From Flavivirga aquimarina (GTDB taxonomy: Bacteria; Bacteroidota; Bacteroidia; Flavobacteriales; Flavobacteriaceae): a stretch of DNA of 59,852 nt. A model generated the notes under the pieces. The model saw nothing but the letters and a program-made list of their open reading frames with translations. It was not told the DNA's origin and searched no databases. Of this stretch, positions 18,459 through 26,952 are shown one piece after another; position 1 is the stretch's first letter; the number at the start of each line of letters is the position of its first letter. The position numbers and the translations under genes were made by a program. The DNA lies in contig NZ_JAUOEK010000150.1 of the NCBI RefSeq assembly GCF_030540835.1, positions 1 through 59,852 on the forward strand. Direction: 5' to 3'.

Positions 18459-20678
18459 ATGTTGAAATTGTTAAAACGTGTATCAAAAACCTTATTGTTT
18501 GCATTAGTTATTCTAGGTTGTAATAAGGAAGAATCAACCATACAGGAGCTACTCAAAAAAACAGCTAAAGAACAGTTTTTTGTTCCAGAGAACGACTATG
18601 CGTCCTCGGTCAGGGTAGCCTATTTTGATAGTATTATTAAAACGGCTCCAGCTAATAAAAAAACCAGTCTCAATCTGTTGAAGGCTGAAGAGTTGTTATA
18701 CGCAGGAAAAACAAAAAATGCGATTGAAATATTAGAGACCTTATGGGATAGAAGTTTAAATGGGCCAATAAATTATAACCTGGAACCTCGTGAAGAAAAA
18801 AAGATCTCCTCTTTGTTAGCTGTTGCTTATTTACGAATGGGAGAACAGCAAAATTGCCTGCATCATCATGAGGCTTCCGCCTCCTGCATTATTCCTATCG
18901 GTCCCAAAGGATACCATCATGTAAAAGAAGGCTCAAGAAAAGCCATAGTAATGTTTGAGAAAATGTTGAGTTATAATTCTCATGATTTTAATAGTCGTTG
19001 GCTGTTGAATATTGCATATATGACCTTAGGAGAATACCCAGATGGAGTACCCGAAAAATGGGTAATCCCAGAAAGTGTTTTTAAATCGGACTACCCATTA
19101 AAAAAATTTAGAGATATAGCTCCTAAATTAGGGTTGAACATCAATGAACTTTCGGGAGGTATTGTGGTAGACGATTTTAATAATGACGATTTATTAGATG
19201 TATTGGTCTCTAGCTGGTTTCCTTCGCATCTCCTGAGGTATTTTGTTAATAATGGTGACGGTAACTTTACAGAAAAAACACAAACAGCTGGTGTGACTGA
19301 GATTGGAGGAGGATTGAATATGGTGCAGGCAGACTATAATAATGATGGCTTTTTAGATGTGTTTGTTCTTAGAGGTGCCTGGTTAGGTAAATTGGGAAAA
19401 CATCCAAATTCTCTATTACGAAATAATGGGGATAATACGTTTACAGATGTGACCATAGAAGCAGGGTTGCTTTCGTTTCATCCAACACAAACAGCAACTT
19501 GGGCAGATTTTAATAATGATGGATGGATAGACCTATTTATAGGGAATGAGTCTGAACCAAATAATATGCATCCTTGCGAGCTATACGTAAACAATGGAGA
19601 TGGTACTTTTTCCAATAAAACTAAAAGCGCAGGACTTACTGTGAGCGATGCTCAAAATGCTTATTATGTAAAAGGAGTTACTACGGTCGATTTTGACAAT
19701 GATGGTTGGATGGATATTTACGTGTCCAATTATAAAACATCTAGTAAAAACCTATTATTCAAAAATACTGGTATGGATGAAGTAGGAGAGATTCACTTTA
19801 AGGAAGTAGGAACAAGTATTGGGATAGGAGAAACATTCTCTAGTTTTCCCACTTGGTCTTTCGATTACGATAATGATGGCTGGATGGATATTTTTGTAGC
19901 AGGCTACAAAAGGAGTGGTTATGGAGATCCCATATCGGCAGATATTACTAAAGAATATCTAGGTTTCCCTCATCAGGCAGAGACCATGCGTCTCTACAAA
20001 AATAGCGGTGGCACTTTTTCCGATGTGTCAAGTAAAGTAGGATTGAATAAGATCGGATATGCCATGGGAGCTAATTATGGCGATTTGGACAACGACGGCT
20101 ATCTAGACATATATTTAAGTACAGGAGAGACGGGTTTTGAATCCATTATTCCGAATCGCGTGTTTCGAAACTCGTATGGAAAAACCTTTCAAGATGTTAC
20201 AACAGCTGGAGGTTTCGGACATTTGCAAAAAGGGCATGCGGTATCTTTTTCAGATATTGATAACGATGGGGATCAAGATATACATGTTGTTATGGGTGGT
20301 GCTTTCGAAGGTGATAATTTTTTTAATTCTGTGTATGAGAATCCTTATCAAAATGAGAACAGTTGGGTGAAATTTATTTTAGAAGGAACAAAGGCTAATC
20401 GTTCTGCTATAGGAAGTAAATTAGCAGTAACTATTATAGAAGATGAACACGAACGTATCATTTTTCACACGATAAGCTCGGGAGGTAGTTTTGGTAGTTC
20501 GACACTAAGAGCAGAAATTGGTTTGAGTAAAGCTTCAGAGATAATCAAATTAGAATTGACTTGGGCTGGAAGCGGTACGCGCCAAATATTTGAAAATATT
20601 AAATTGAATACGTTTTATAAAATAATAGAAGGCAATCCGCAGGTAAAAGAGATCCATTTGAGATCAATACCTATGTAA
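18459..20678 (+). CDS. VCBS repeat and UnbV-domain lipoprotein (3), CRTAC1-like
   Basis: A 739-residue lipoprotein (lipobox VILGC). It differs from the two upstream proteins. It has a helical, TPR-like N-terminal region (about residues 30-200) with the conserved GEQQNC...SCI..P segment and GSRKAI. One block of VCBS repeats follows (DFNNDDLLDVLV, DYNNDGFLDVFV, DYDNDGWMDIFV), and a single C-terminal UnbV domain (residues about 650-735, with SAIGSKLAV and RAEIGLSKA) closes the protein. This architecture matches CRTAC1-type proteins. Short spacing (21 bases) makes it the third gene of the cluster. Its molecular role is unknown. Confidence 0.86.
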   Translation: MLKLLKRVSKTLLFALVILGCNKEESTIQELLKKTAKEQFFVPENDYASSVRVAYFDSIIKTAPANKKTSLNLLKAEELLYAGKTKNAIEILETLWDRSLNGPINYNLEPREEKKISSLLAVAYLRMGEQQNCLHHHEASASCIIPIGPKGYHHVKEGSRKAIVMFEKMLSYNSHDFNSRWLLNIAYMTLGEYPDGVPEKWVIPESVFKSDYPLKKFRDIAPKLGLNINELSGGIVVDDFNNDDLLDVLVSSWFPSHLLRYFVNNGDGNFTEKTQTAGVTEIGGGLNMVQADYNNDGFLDVFVLRGAWLGKLGKHPNSLLRNNGDNTFTDVTIEAGLLSFHPTQTATWADFNNDGWIDLFIGNESEPNNMHPCELYVNNGDGTFSNKTKSAGLTVSDAQNAYYVKGVTTVDFDNDGWMDIYVSNYKTSSKNLLFKNTGMDEVGEIHFKEVGTSIGIGETFSSFPTWSFDYDNDGWMDIFVAGYKRSGYGDPISADITKEYLGFPHQAETMRLYKNSGGTFSDVSSKVGLNKIGYAMGANYGDLDNDGYLDIYLSTGETGFESIIPNRVFRNSYGKTFQDVTTAGGFGHLQKGHAVSFSDIDNDGDQDIHVVMGGAFEGDNFFNSVYENPYQNENSWVKFILEGTKANRSAIGSKLAVTIIEDEHERIIFHTISSGGSFGSSTLRAEIGLSKASEIIKLELTWAGSGTRQIFENIKLNTFYKIIEGNPQVKEIHLRSIPM

Positions 20679-20729
20679 ACTGAAATACAGATAAGTAATG
20701 TTTATATTGTTGATAAATAATGTTTTGTC

Positions 20730-20775
20730 ATGTCGACAGAACGAAGCATGAGTGACGAGACATCTCATAAAGATG
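20730..20775. repeat. Dispersed GTCGACAGAACGAAG-type repeat
   Basis: The segment TGTCGACAGAACGAAGCATG followed by AGTGACGAGACATCTC resembles a common flavobacterial intergenic repeat. A relative in opposite orientation (CTTCGACTGCGCTCAGTATG) occurs at 44333-44352. It lies between the VCBS cluster and the convergent lipoprotein gene. Confidence 0.4.
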
Positions 20776-20863
20776 AGATTTTTCATTACAAGCTACACTT
20801 TATGCCTTCAAATAAAATATATTTTGTTTTCTATACTCCTCTGTATCAAAAATACCTATAAAT

Positions 20864-20893
20864 AAAAAAGACCGCTATATAGCAGTCTTTTTT
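20864..20893. terminator. Bidirectional rho-independent terminator
   Basis: A near-perfect stem with one C-A mismatch (AAAAAAGACCGCTA/TAGCAGTCTTTTTT) has A-rich and T-rich flanks that work as U tracts in both directions. It serves the minus-strand lipoprotein gene ending at 20914 and perhaps the VCBS operon arriving from the other side. Confidence 0.75.
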
Positions 20894-20913
20894 ATATAAA
20901 GATATTGTTGGTA

Positions 20914-21243
20914 TTAGTGACCAGCTTCTTTCTTTACTTCATCAACCTTACTTTTTACAGCATCGGCAGCTCCTTCTGCAGCTTTAACAGCAGCATCAGC
21001 AGCTCCTTCGGCAGCATCAGTAGCAGCATCAACAGCACCTTCAGCTGCATCTGTAGCGGCATCAACAGCACCTTCTGCAGCTTCTGCAGCAGCATCAGCA
21101 GTAGCTTCTACAGCTTCTGCAGCAGCATCAGCGGCAGCTTCAACAGCAGCTTCTGCATCTTCGGCTTTTTTAGTATCTCTACAAGAAGTAAGAGATATAC
21201 TTAGTACTAATAATAAAGTGGTACTTAATAATAATTTTTTCAT
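20914..21243 (-). CDS. Ala-rich lipoprotein with seven 11-residue repeats
   Basis: A small lipoprotein (109 residues). The ATG at 21243 is chosen because MKKLLLSTTLLLVLS begins a signal peptide ending at lipobox SLTSC (Cys21); the longer open frame to 21297 adds 18 residues without sense. After RDTKK, residues 27-103 divide without gaps into seven 11-residue units of consensus xDAAxxAAEGA, for example VDAATDAAEGA twice in a row. The period is that of amphipathic right-handed coiled-coil or LEA group 3-like helices. The function is unknown; an envelope-stress or spacer role is possible. It is a single-gene transcript with its own terminator. Confidence 0.75.
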   Translation of the reverse strand: MKKLLLSTTLLLVLSISLTSCRDTKKAEDAEAAVEAAADAAAEAVEATADAAAEAAEGAVDAATDAAEGAVDAATDAAEGAADAAVKAAEGAADAVKSKVDEVKKEAGH

Positions 21244-21387
21244 TGTTCTTGTTTTAGTGTTAATTATTTGATCGTTAAAATACTGATTACTAACCAAGTA
21301 TTAAAGTGTTAGTTACGAATTTAGTGACTTTTGGTATATTTTAAGAATTTTATGTTAATTTTTTTAACATTTATTCGGTGAAATACT

Positions 21388-22623
21388 TTATATACGCAGA
21401 TAATCTAGTATTTGGATGACGGCACCTTTATTCTTTTTAATAAAAGCCATACTACTTCTCCCACAAGACAAGCGTTTTTCCTCATTCCTAATTAATTCAT
21501 TTAAAATATTATTAAACGTTTCTTGATTGGAAATAGAAAACATACCACCAATGTCTATCATGGCTTTAGCTTCTGGGAATTTTTCGTGATTGGAGCCAAT
21601 AACAATAGGTATTGCGAATACAGCAGGTTCTAAAGTGTTGTGTAAACCAGTATGCCCCATGGCACCACCAACATAAGCAATATCTGCATAACTGTAAATT
21701 TTTGTGAGTATTCCTATAGTGTCTATTATAAAAACCTGAGCATCTATTAACAGCTGGTCATTTTTTTTGGAATATAATACAGATTGGCAGTCTAACTTAT
21801 CTTGAATGCTATTTATTTGTGATGTTTTTATATTATGAGGCGCTATAATAAATTTTACATTTTTATGATCACAAGAATTAATATAATTAATCAATAATTT
21901 TTCATCTTCAGGCCATGTACTACCAGCAACTATACATAGTTTGTCGCCTTTAAAAGTTTCGACAAAACTTAAATCATTGTTTAAATCTAATTGGCTAAAA
22001 ACACGATCAAAACGGGTGTCTCCACTAATAGTTACATTATTATAATTTATAGATTGAAGTAATGTTTTTGACGTTTCGTTCTGTGTAAAAATATGTTCGA
22101 AAGAAAATAAAGCCCGTCTCAATTCTGCACCATAAAACTTAAAGTAAGATTGATTCTTTCTAAAGGCTGCCGAAATTAAAATGGCACGTAAAGCTCTCTT
22201 TTTTAATTCATTTAAATAGTTAGGCCAAATATCATATTTAACAAAAATGGTGAGCTCTGGATTAACAATGTTTACAAATCGTTTTGAATGACTTTTAGTG
22301 TCCAGAGGTAAGTAAACAACAACATCTGCAATAGGTGAGTTTTTACGTATTTCGTATCCAGAGGGAGAAAAAAAACTAAGTACAATTTTATGCTGGTTAT
22401 AGTGTTTTCTTAGTTCTTTAAAAACAGGAAGGCCTTGTTCGTATTCACCTAAAGAAGCACAATGAAACCATAAAGTTTTATCATTGGGGGTTAAATTACT
22501 TTCAAGAATCTTAAAAGTATTTTGACGACCAATAACCCCTTTTTTAATTTTTTCATTAAGTAAAGAGGTGCATTTTAAACCAAAATGCGCTATATGGATA
22601 CCTATGTTGTAAATAAAACTCAA
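21388..22623 (-). CDS. waaA: 3-deoxy-D-manno-octulosonic acid (Kdo) transferase
   Basis: WaaA/KdtA adds Kdo from CMP-Kdo to the lipid A precursor at the inner membrane, the first step of LPS core assembly. The 411-residue protein is of normal family length. The N-terminal membrane segment leads into a GT-B glycosyltransferase with WFHCASLGEYEQGLPV near residue 52, the LSFFSPSGYE segment, and a C-terminal half with VAGSTWPEDEKLL, IAPHN and YVGGAMGHTGLHNTLEPA. The start is a TTG codon at 22623: no ATG lies between it and the in-frame stop just upstream, and the translation FIYNIGI begins where the family does. It is divergent from the sugar aminotransferase gene. Confidence 0.92.
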   Translation of the reverse strand: MSFIYNIGIHIAHFGLKCTSLLNEKIKKGVIGRQNTFKILESNLTPNDKTLWFHCASLGEYEQGLPVFKELRKHYNQHKIVLSFFSPSGYEIRKNSPIADVVVYLPLDTKSHSKRFVNIVNPELTIFVKYDIWPNYLNELKKRALRAILISAAFRKNQSYFKFYGAELRRALFSFEHIFTQNETSKTLLQSINYNNVTISGDTRFDRVFSQLDLNNDLSFVETFKGDKLCIVAGSTWPEDEKLLINYINSCDHKNVKFIIAPHNIKTSQINSIQDKLDCQSVLYSKKNDQLLIDAQVFIIDTIGILTKIYSYADIAYVGGAMGHTGLHNTLEPAVFAIPIVIGSNHEKFPEAKAMIDIGGMFSISNQETFNNILNELIRNEEKRLSCGRSSMAFIKKNKGAVIQILDYLRI

Positions 22624-22667
22624 TTCTTTTCTTTACCGCTAAAATACATTTCTTTGAAACAAATTCA

Positions 22668-22698
22668 TTGGTTAGCGTAAATGAATTTTGTAATTTTG
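22668..22698 (+). promoter_or_regulatory. Bacteroidota-type promoter for aminotransferase-galE operon
   Basis: TTG (22668-22670) and TAATTTTG (22691-22698) are separated by 20 bases, matching the TTG-N17-23-TAnnTTTG consensus. Transcription would start near 22705, leaving a leader of about 80 nt with a short CTCCA/TGGAG hairpin. Confidence 0.55.
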
Positions 22699-22783
22699 TG
22701 AGCTGTTACTCCACGATGGAGGTTCATTAAATTTAGTCTTAATTGTTTTATTTAAAATAATAAAAGATTGCAATTTTTTTTAG

Positions 22784-23938
22784 ATGAAGAAAATTCAAAT
22801 GGTTGACCTTAAAGGTCAGTATAACGGCATAAAAGATGTTGTTAATCCTTCTATTCAAGAAGTTATAGAAAATACCTCATTCATTAATGGACCTAAGGTT
22901 CATGAATTTCAAAAGAATTTAGAGCAATATTTAGGAGTAAAACATGTTATTCCCTGTGCAAATGGTACAGATGCGTTGCAAATAGCAATGATGGGCTTAG
23001 GTTTAAAGCCAGGTGATGAGGTTATTACTGCCGATTTTACTTTTGCAGCTACTGTAGAAGTGATCGCATTGTTGCAGTTAACACCCGTTTTAGTAGATGT
23101 TAATGCCGATGATTTCAATATAGATATAGAAGCTATTAAAAAAGCTATCACACCAAAAACAAAAGCCATTGTGCCTGTTCATTTATTCGGGCAGTGTGCT
23201 AATATGGAAGCTATTATGGAGATAGCTAAAGCACATAATTTATTTGTAATTGAAGATAATGCACAAGCTATAGGAGCATCTTATACTTATAAAGATGGTA
23301 ATAAGGCAAAAGCTGGAACGATAGGACATGTTGCATCTACTTCATTTTTTCCTTCTAAGAATTTAGGTTGCTATGGCGATGGTGGTGCTATTTTTACAAA
23401 CGACGACGATTTGGCACATACTATTAGAGGTATTGTAAATCATGGTATGTACGAGCGTTACCATCATGATGTAGTGGGAGTAAATTCTCGTTTAGATAGT
23501 ATCCAAGCAGCAGTTTTAGATGCAAAATTACCGCATTTAGATAGTTATGCTAAAGCGAGACAAAATGCTGCAAAAAAATATAATAAAGCATTTGAAGGAT
23601 ATGAGAATATAATAACACCTATAGTATCGAATGGCTGTTTAAAGGTTTGTGATACTTGCGATTGTCACGTTTTTCATCAATATACACTTAAAATAAAAGG
23701 TATAGACAGAGATGCTTTAGCGAAACATTTAAATGCGCATGATATACCATGTGGCATATATTATCCCATTCCACTTCATAAACAAAAAGCATACAAAGAT
23801 AAAAGGTATAATGAAAATGACTTTAAAGTAACAAATCAGTTAGTTAAAGAAGTGATTTCATTGCCAATGCATACAGAATTGAACGATGAACAAATAGAAT
23901 ATATTACAGCAACAATTATTAAATTTATAAATGGATAA
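22784..23938 (+). CDS. DegT/DnrJ/EryC1/StrS sugar aminotransferase
   Basis: A PLP-dependent transaminase (384 residues) of the family that places amino groups on nucleotide-linked keto sugars for LPS O-antigen or capsule. Family motifs are CANGTDALQIAMMGLGLKPG, the PLP-contacting EDNAQAIGA, the Schiff-base lysine in FFPSKNLGCYGDGG, and GVNSRLDSIQAAVL. A cysteine-rich loop, CLKVCDTCDCHVFHQY, lies near residue 285. It resembles WbpE-type enzymes acting on UDP-3-keto-uronates, but the substrate is not certain. It overlaps galE by 8 bases (ATGGATAA), so translation is coupled, and it neighbours waaA, all consistent with cell-surface polysaccharide synthesis. Confidence 0.88.
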   Translation: MKKIQMVDLKGQYNGIKDVVNPSIQEVIENTSFINGPKVHEFQKNLEQYLGVKHVIPCANGTDALQIAMMGLGLKPGDEVITADFTFAATVEVIALLQLTPVLVDVNADDFNIDIEAIKKAITPKTKAIVPVHLFGQCANMEAIMEIAKAHNLFVIEDNAQAIGASYTYKDGNKAKAGTIGHVASTSFFPSKNLGCYGDGGAIFTNDDDLAHTIRGIVNHGMYERYHHDVVGVNSRLDSIQAAVLDAKLPHLDSYAKARQNAAKKYNKAFEGYENIITPIVSNGCLKVCDTCDCHVFHQYTLKIKGIDRDALAKHLNAHDIPCGIYYPIPLHKQKAYKDKRYNENDFKVTNQLVKEVISLPMHTELNDEQIEYITATIIKFING

Positions 23939-24962
23939 AATATTAGTTACAGGAGGGTTAGGGTTTATAGGGTCGCATACCGTAGTTGAATTACAAAACG
24001 AAGGTTATGAAGTTGTAATAATTGATGATTTGTCAAATTCTACAATTAAAGTTTTAGATGGCATAAAAGCTGTAACAGGTAAAGAACCACTTTTTGAAAA
24101 GTTGGATTTAAAAGATAAGTTAGGTGTTGAAGCTTTTTTTAAAAAACATAATGATGTAAAAGGAGTTATTCATTTTGCTGCCAGTAAGGCTGTAGGTGAA
24201 AGTGTAAAAGAACCTTTATTGTATTACGAAAATAACATAGGAACTTTAGTTTATATTTTAAAAGAACTAAAAAAATTACCGTCAGCGAGTTTTATATTTA
24301 GCTCATCCTGTACCGTTTATGGGCAGGCAGACGAATTGCCCATAACAGAAAATGCACCAGTAAAAGAAGCCGAATCTCCTTATGGAAACACAAAGCAAAT
24401 AGGAGAAGAAATAATTAGCGATACCTGTAAGGTGTCACCTAGTTTAAAAGCTATTGCATTACGTTATTTTAATCCGGTTGGAGCACATGAATCTGTTATG
24501 ATTGGAGAATTACCTATTGGTGTGCCACAAAATTTAGTTCCTTTTATTACACAAACAGGTATAGGTTTGCGTGAGGAATTATCAGTTTTTGGAGATGATT
24601 ACCCAACACCAGATGGTACTTGTATTAGAGATTATATTCATGTAGTAGATCTGGCTAAAGCACATGTTATAGCTTTAGAGCGTTTACTTAAAAACAAGAA
24701 TAAATCTAATTACGAAACTTTTAATTTAGGAACAGGTAAAGGAAGTTCGGTATTAGAAGTTGTTCAATCTTTTGAACGTGTTTCTGGAAAAAAACTAAAT
24801 TATAAAATTGTTGATAGAAGAGAAGGCGATATTATTTCTGCATATGCAGATACTAATAAAGCTAATAATGAATTAGGTTGGAAAACCGAATTGTCTTTAG
24901 ACGATGCTATGCGTTCTGCGTGGGCATGGGAACAGAAGGTTAGAGGAAATGAAAAGGAATAA
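23931..24962 (+). CDS. galE: UDP-glucose 4-epimerase
   Basis: An extended short-chain dehydrogenase/reductase that interconverts UDP-glucose and UDP-galactose (343 residues). The NAD-binding TGGLGFIGSHT motif opens the protein. The catalytic Ser/Tyr/Lys set appears in FSSSCTVYG and in YGNTK (YxxxK). GalE-specific segments include ALRYFNPVGAHES, PDGTCIRDYIHVVDLAKAH and the C-terminal GWKTELSLDDAMRSAWAWEQ. It is translationally coupled to the upstream aminotransferase and supplies sugars for envelope glycans. Confidence 0.94.
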   Translation: MDKILVTGGLGFIGSHTVVELQNEGYEVVIIDDLSNSTIKVLDGIKAVTGKEPLFEKLDLKDKLGVEAFFKKHNDVKGVIHFAASKAVGESVKEPLLYYENNIGTLVYILKELKKLPSASFIFSSSCTVYGQADELPITENAPVKEAESPYGNTKQIGEEIISDTCKVSPSLKAIALRYFNPVGAHESVMIGELPIGVPQNLVPFITQTGIGLREELSVFGDDYPTPDGTCIRDYIHVVDLAKAHVIALERLLKNKNKSNYETFNLGTGKGSSVLEVVQSFERVSGKKLNYKIVDRREGDIISAYADTNKANNELGWKTELSLDDAMRSAWAWEQKVRGNEKE

Positions 24963-25157
24963 CCTCCCTGATTATTCGTTTAAAAAACTATAAAGATTTA
25001 TTAGAGAGCTTTTTAGTAAAGAATAGATTGTAAATGATGCGTAATAGGGTATATTATTATCGGATCTTACCTTTTTAAGTTTTTTTTAAGAAATATGATC
25101 GCCTTTATTTATAATTTCATGGTGTTTTATTTGTAATTACTCTCAATTAGTGCACCA

Positions 25158-26699
25158 ATGTCATTTAACTTAAGAACATTTCTTTTTGTTTTATGCTTAT
25201 TTGTTATACCAAACAAATTTGTTGCAGCTTCAAATTTAAATATACCACCCGGTTTAGCATTAGTACAAATAGATAGCCTAATCGAGCAGAAAAATATCAG
25301 CAATGATATGGCTCAGTTAGAACTATTAATACTTTATAATGATGCAATAGCTAATAAACATTCAGATTCTATTAGAATATTTAAAAAATTAGCTATCATA
25401 AATGCGGATCTAGACCAGCCCAAAGATGCATTCATTTACACCGAAAAATATATTAATAATACGTTAGATTTTTCAATTTTAAATGATGGAGTATATCAGG
25501 TTATTAGAGATTCTGAAGAGTATAAAGAGTTGTCTGATAATTATATATTGGAAATAGATTGGATTGCTTTTTTGTTTTTATATGTGGCTTTAATCGGCTT
25601 TTTTTTTACTGTAATAATTAATTTTTCTAAAAAATCTAATAGAAAAGCAAAATTATTCATTAGTGGTTTTGTAGGTGTACATTCTCTATTTATTATGGAA
25701 TTTGTTTTGTACATTTCTAATATTCAGTATAAAGTTCCTCATACATATTTAATGGCATCACTGGTTGCACTTTTATACGGGCCATTCCTATATTTTTATT
25801 TTAAAAGTGTTACTTATAGTTTTAAATTTAAAGCTATTGATTTATTACATTTTCTACCAACTCTTGTTTTGATTATATTTTTGTTTCCTATGTATTCACT
25901 TTCTGGATATGAAAAACTTAGAATCATGTTAGGGTTGAATAATTCATATGATAGCTATAGATATGTCATCTTTATTTCAAAAGTTACGTCACTTTTTATA
26001 TACGCCATTTTTATAGGAAAGCTACAATATGCGCATAGAAAACAAGAAATTAATTCTGAATATAAAAAGCAACCAATTAATAAATGGAAAAGAACTATTT
26101 ATAGGATACATATTGTATACCTCGTTTCTTATATTATTTATGGATTACCAGTAAGCGGATTGTTACTTGAATTCCCTTATTTTATCAATTATATACAAGT
26201 AAGTGTTATGTCCATTATGGTTATTTACTTAGCTTATATGGCGTATGTACAACCAGAAATTCTTAAGTTCGATTATCCGCATACATTTAAAGATGTAATG
26301 ACTTTAACTAAATATCAAAAATCGGGACTTACGAATGCTTTATCAAAAGAGCTTAAAGAAAATCTAATCAAGTTATTTGTAGAAGATAAAGTGTATAAAG
26401 AAAATAATATAAACCTTGAATCTTTATCTCAGAAGTTAAATACAACAAGGCATAATACCTCTCAAATAATAAACGAACATTTTAATATAAACTTTTTTGA
26501 ACTTGTAAATAAGTTTAGAATTCAAGAAGCTATTAGGATTCTTAAGGAAGATGTTTATGGAAGTCTTAATATTATAGATATTGCCTACGAAGTAGGATAT
26601 AATAACAAAGTTACTTTCAACAAAGCATTTAAAAAGGAGACATCGGTTACCCCTTCAGAGTTTATAAATACTCAATTAAAAAAGAGCACGAATAGGTAA
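25158..26699 (+). CDS. Membrane-embedded AraC-type regulator
   Basis: A 513-residue fusion of sensor and DNA-binding parts in one polypeptide. A signal-like segment (residues 1-24) is followed by an exported region of about 110 residues. Seven or so hydrophobic helices lie between about 138 and 365. A cytoplasmic AraC domain (residues 400-505) carries LESLSQKLNTTRHNTSQIIN and the second-HTH signature IAYEVGYNNKVTFNKAFKKE then TSVTPSEF. A membrane-bound AraC regulator could read an envelope signal directly. It lies 253 bases before a SusC gene on the same strand and probably controls that locus. Confidence 0.82.
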   Translation: MSFNLRTFLFVLCLFVIPNKFVAASNLNIPPGLALVQIDSLIEQKNISNDMAQLELLILYNDAIANKHSDSIRIFKKLAIINADLDQPKDAFIYTEKYINNTLDFSILNDGVYQVIRDSEEYKELSDNYILEIDWIAFLFLYVALIGFFFTVIINFSKKSNRKAKLFISGFVGVHSLFIMEFVLYISNIQYKVPHTYLMASLVALLYGPFLYFYFKSVTYSFKFKAIDLLHFLPTLVLIIFLFPMYSLSGYEKLRIMLGLNNSYDSYRYVIFISKVTSLFIYAIFIGKLQYAHRKQEINSEYKKQPINKWKRTIYRIHIVYLVSYIIYGLPVSGLLLEFPYFINYIQVSVMSIMVIYLAYMAYVQPEILKFDYPHTFKDVMTLTKYQKSGLTNALSKELKENLIKLFVEDKVYKENNINLESLSQKLNTTRHNTSQIINEHFNINFFELVNKFRIQEAIRILKEDVYGSLNIIDIAYEVGYNNKVTFNKAFKKETSVTPSEFINTQLKKSTNR

Positions 26700-26737
26700 A
26701 TATGAAGTAAACCATCTTCGGTAGGGTAAGGTATTAT

Positions 26738-26775
26738 AAGGATTGCCACTAAATTTTAGCTTTATCCTTTTTTTT
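26738..26775 (+). terminator. Possible terminator after membrane AraC gene
   Basis: A short AAGGAT/ATCCTT stem with an inner CTAAA/TTTAG pairing is followed by eight T residues (26768-26775). The stem is weak but the U tract is good. Confidence 0.35.
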
Positions 26776-26952
26776 ATCATTGCAATTGTAATAAGGTAAG
26801 GTGGTAATGGAGCTTTACTTTAAATATTTTTAGATTCTTCTAATGCTTTAAAATTTCATAGTAGAGTATAATTTTTTGAATTAGTCACTTAAAAAAATCT
26901 TTACTGCCTTCCTTATTTTCAATCTGCGTAGACTAACTCAAAAAAATAATTT

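Noticed and set aside
18850-18930. Odd HHHEASASC segment in the third VCBS protein, first taken for an inserted repeat
   Set aside because: The NC...H...SCI..P pattern belongs to CRTAC1-type proteins, so it is part of the fold.
20905-21204. Plus-strand frame rich in Ser, Cys and Phe
   Set aside because: It is the complement of the 11-residue repeats of the lipoprotein gene; the repetitive look is inherited from that gene.
23628-23680. Cysteine-rich loop in the DegT aminotransferase, considered as an iron-sulfur site
   Set aside because: The VFHQY continuation fits the ordinary family core and the Cys spacing does not match a known cluster motif.
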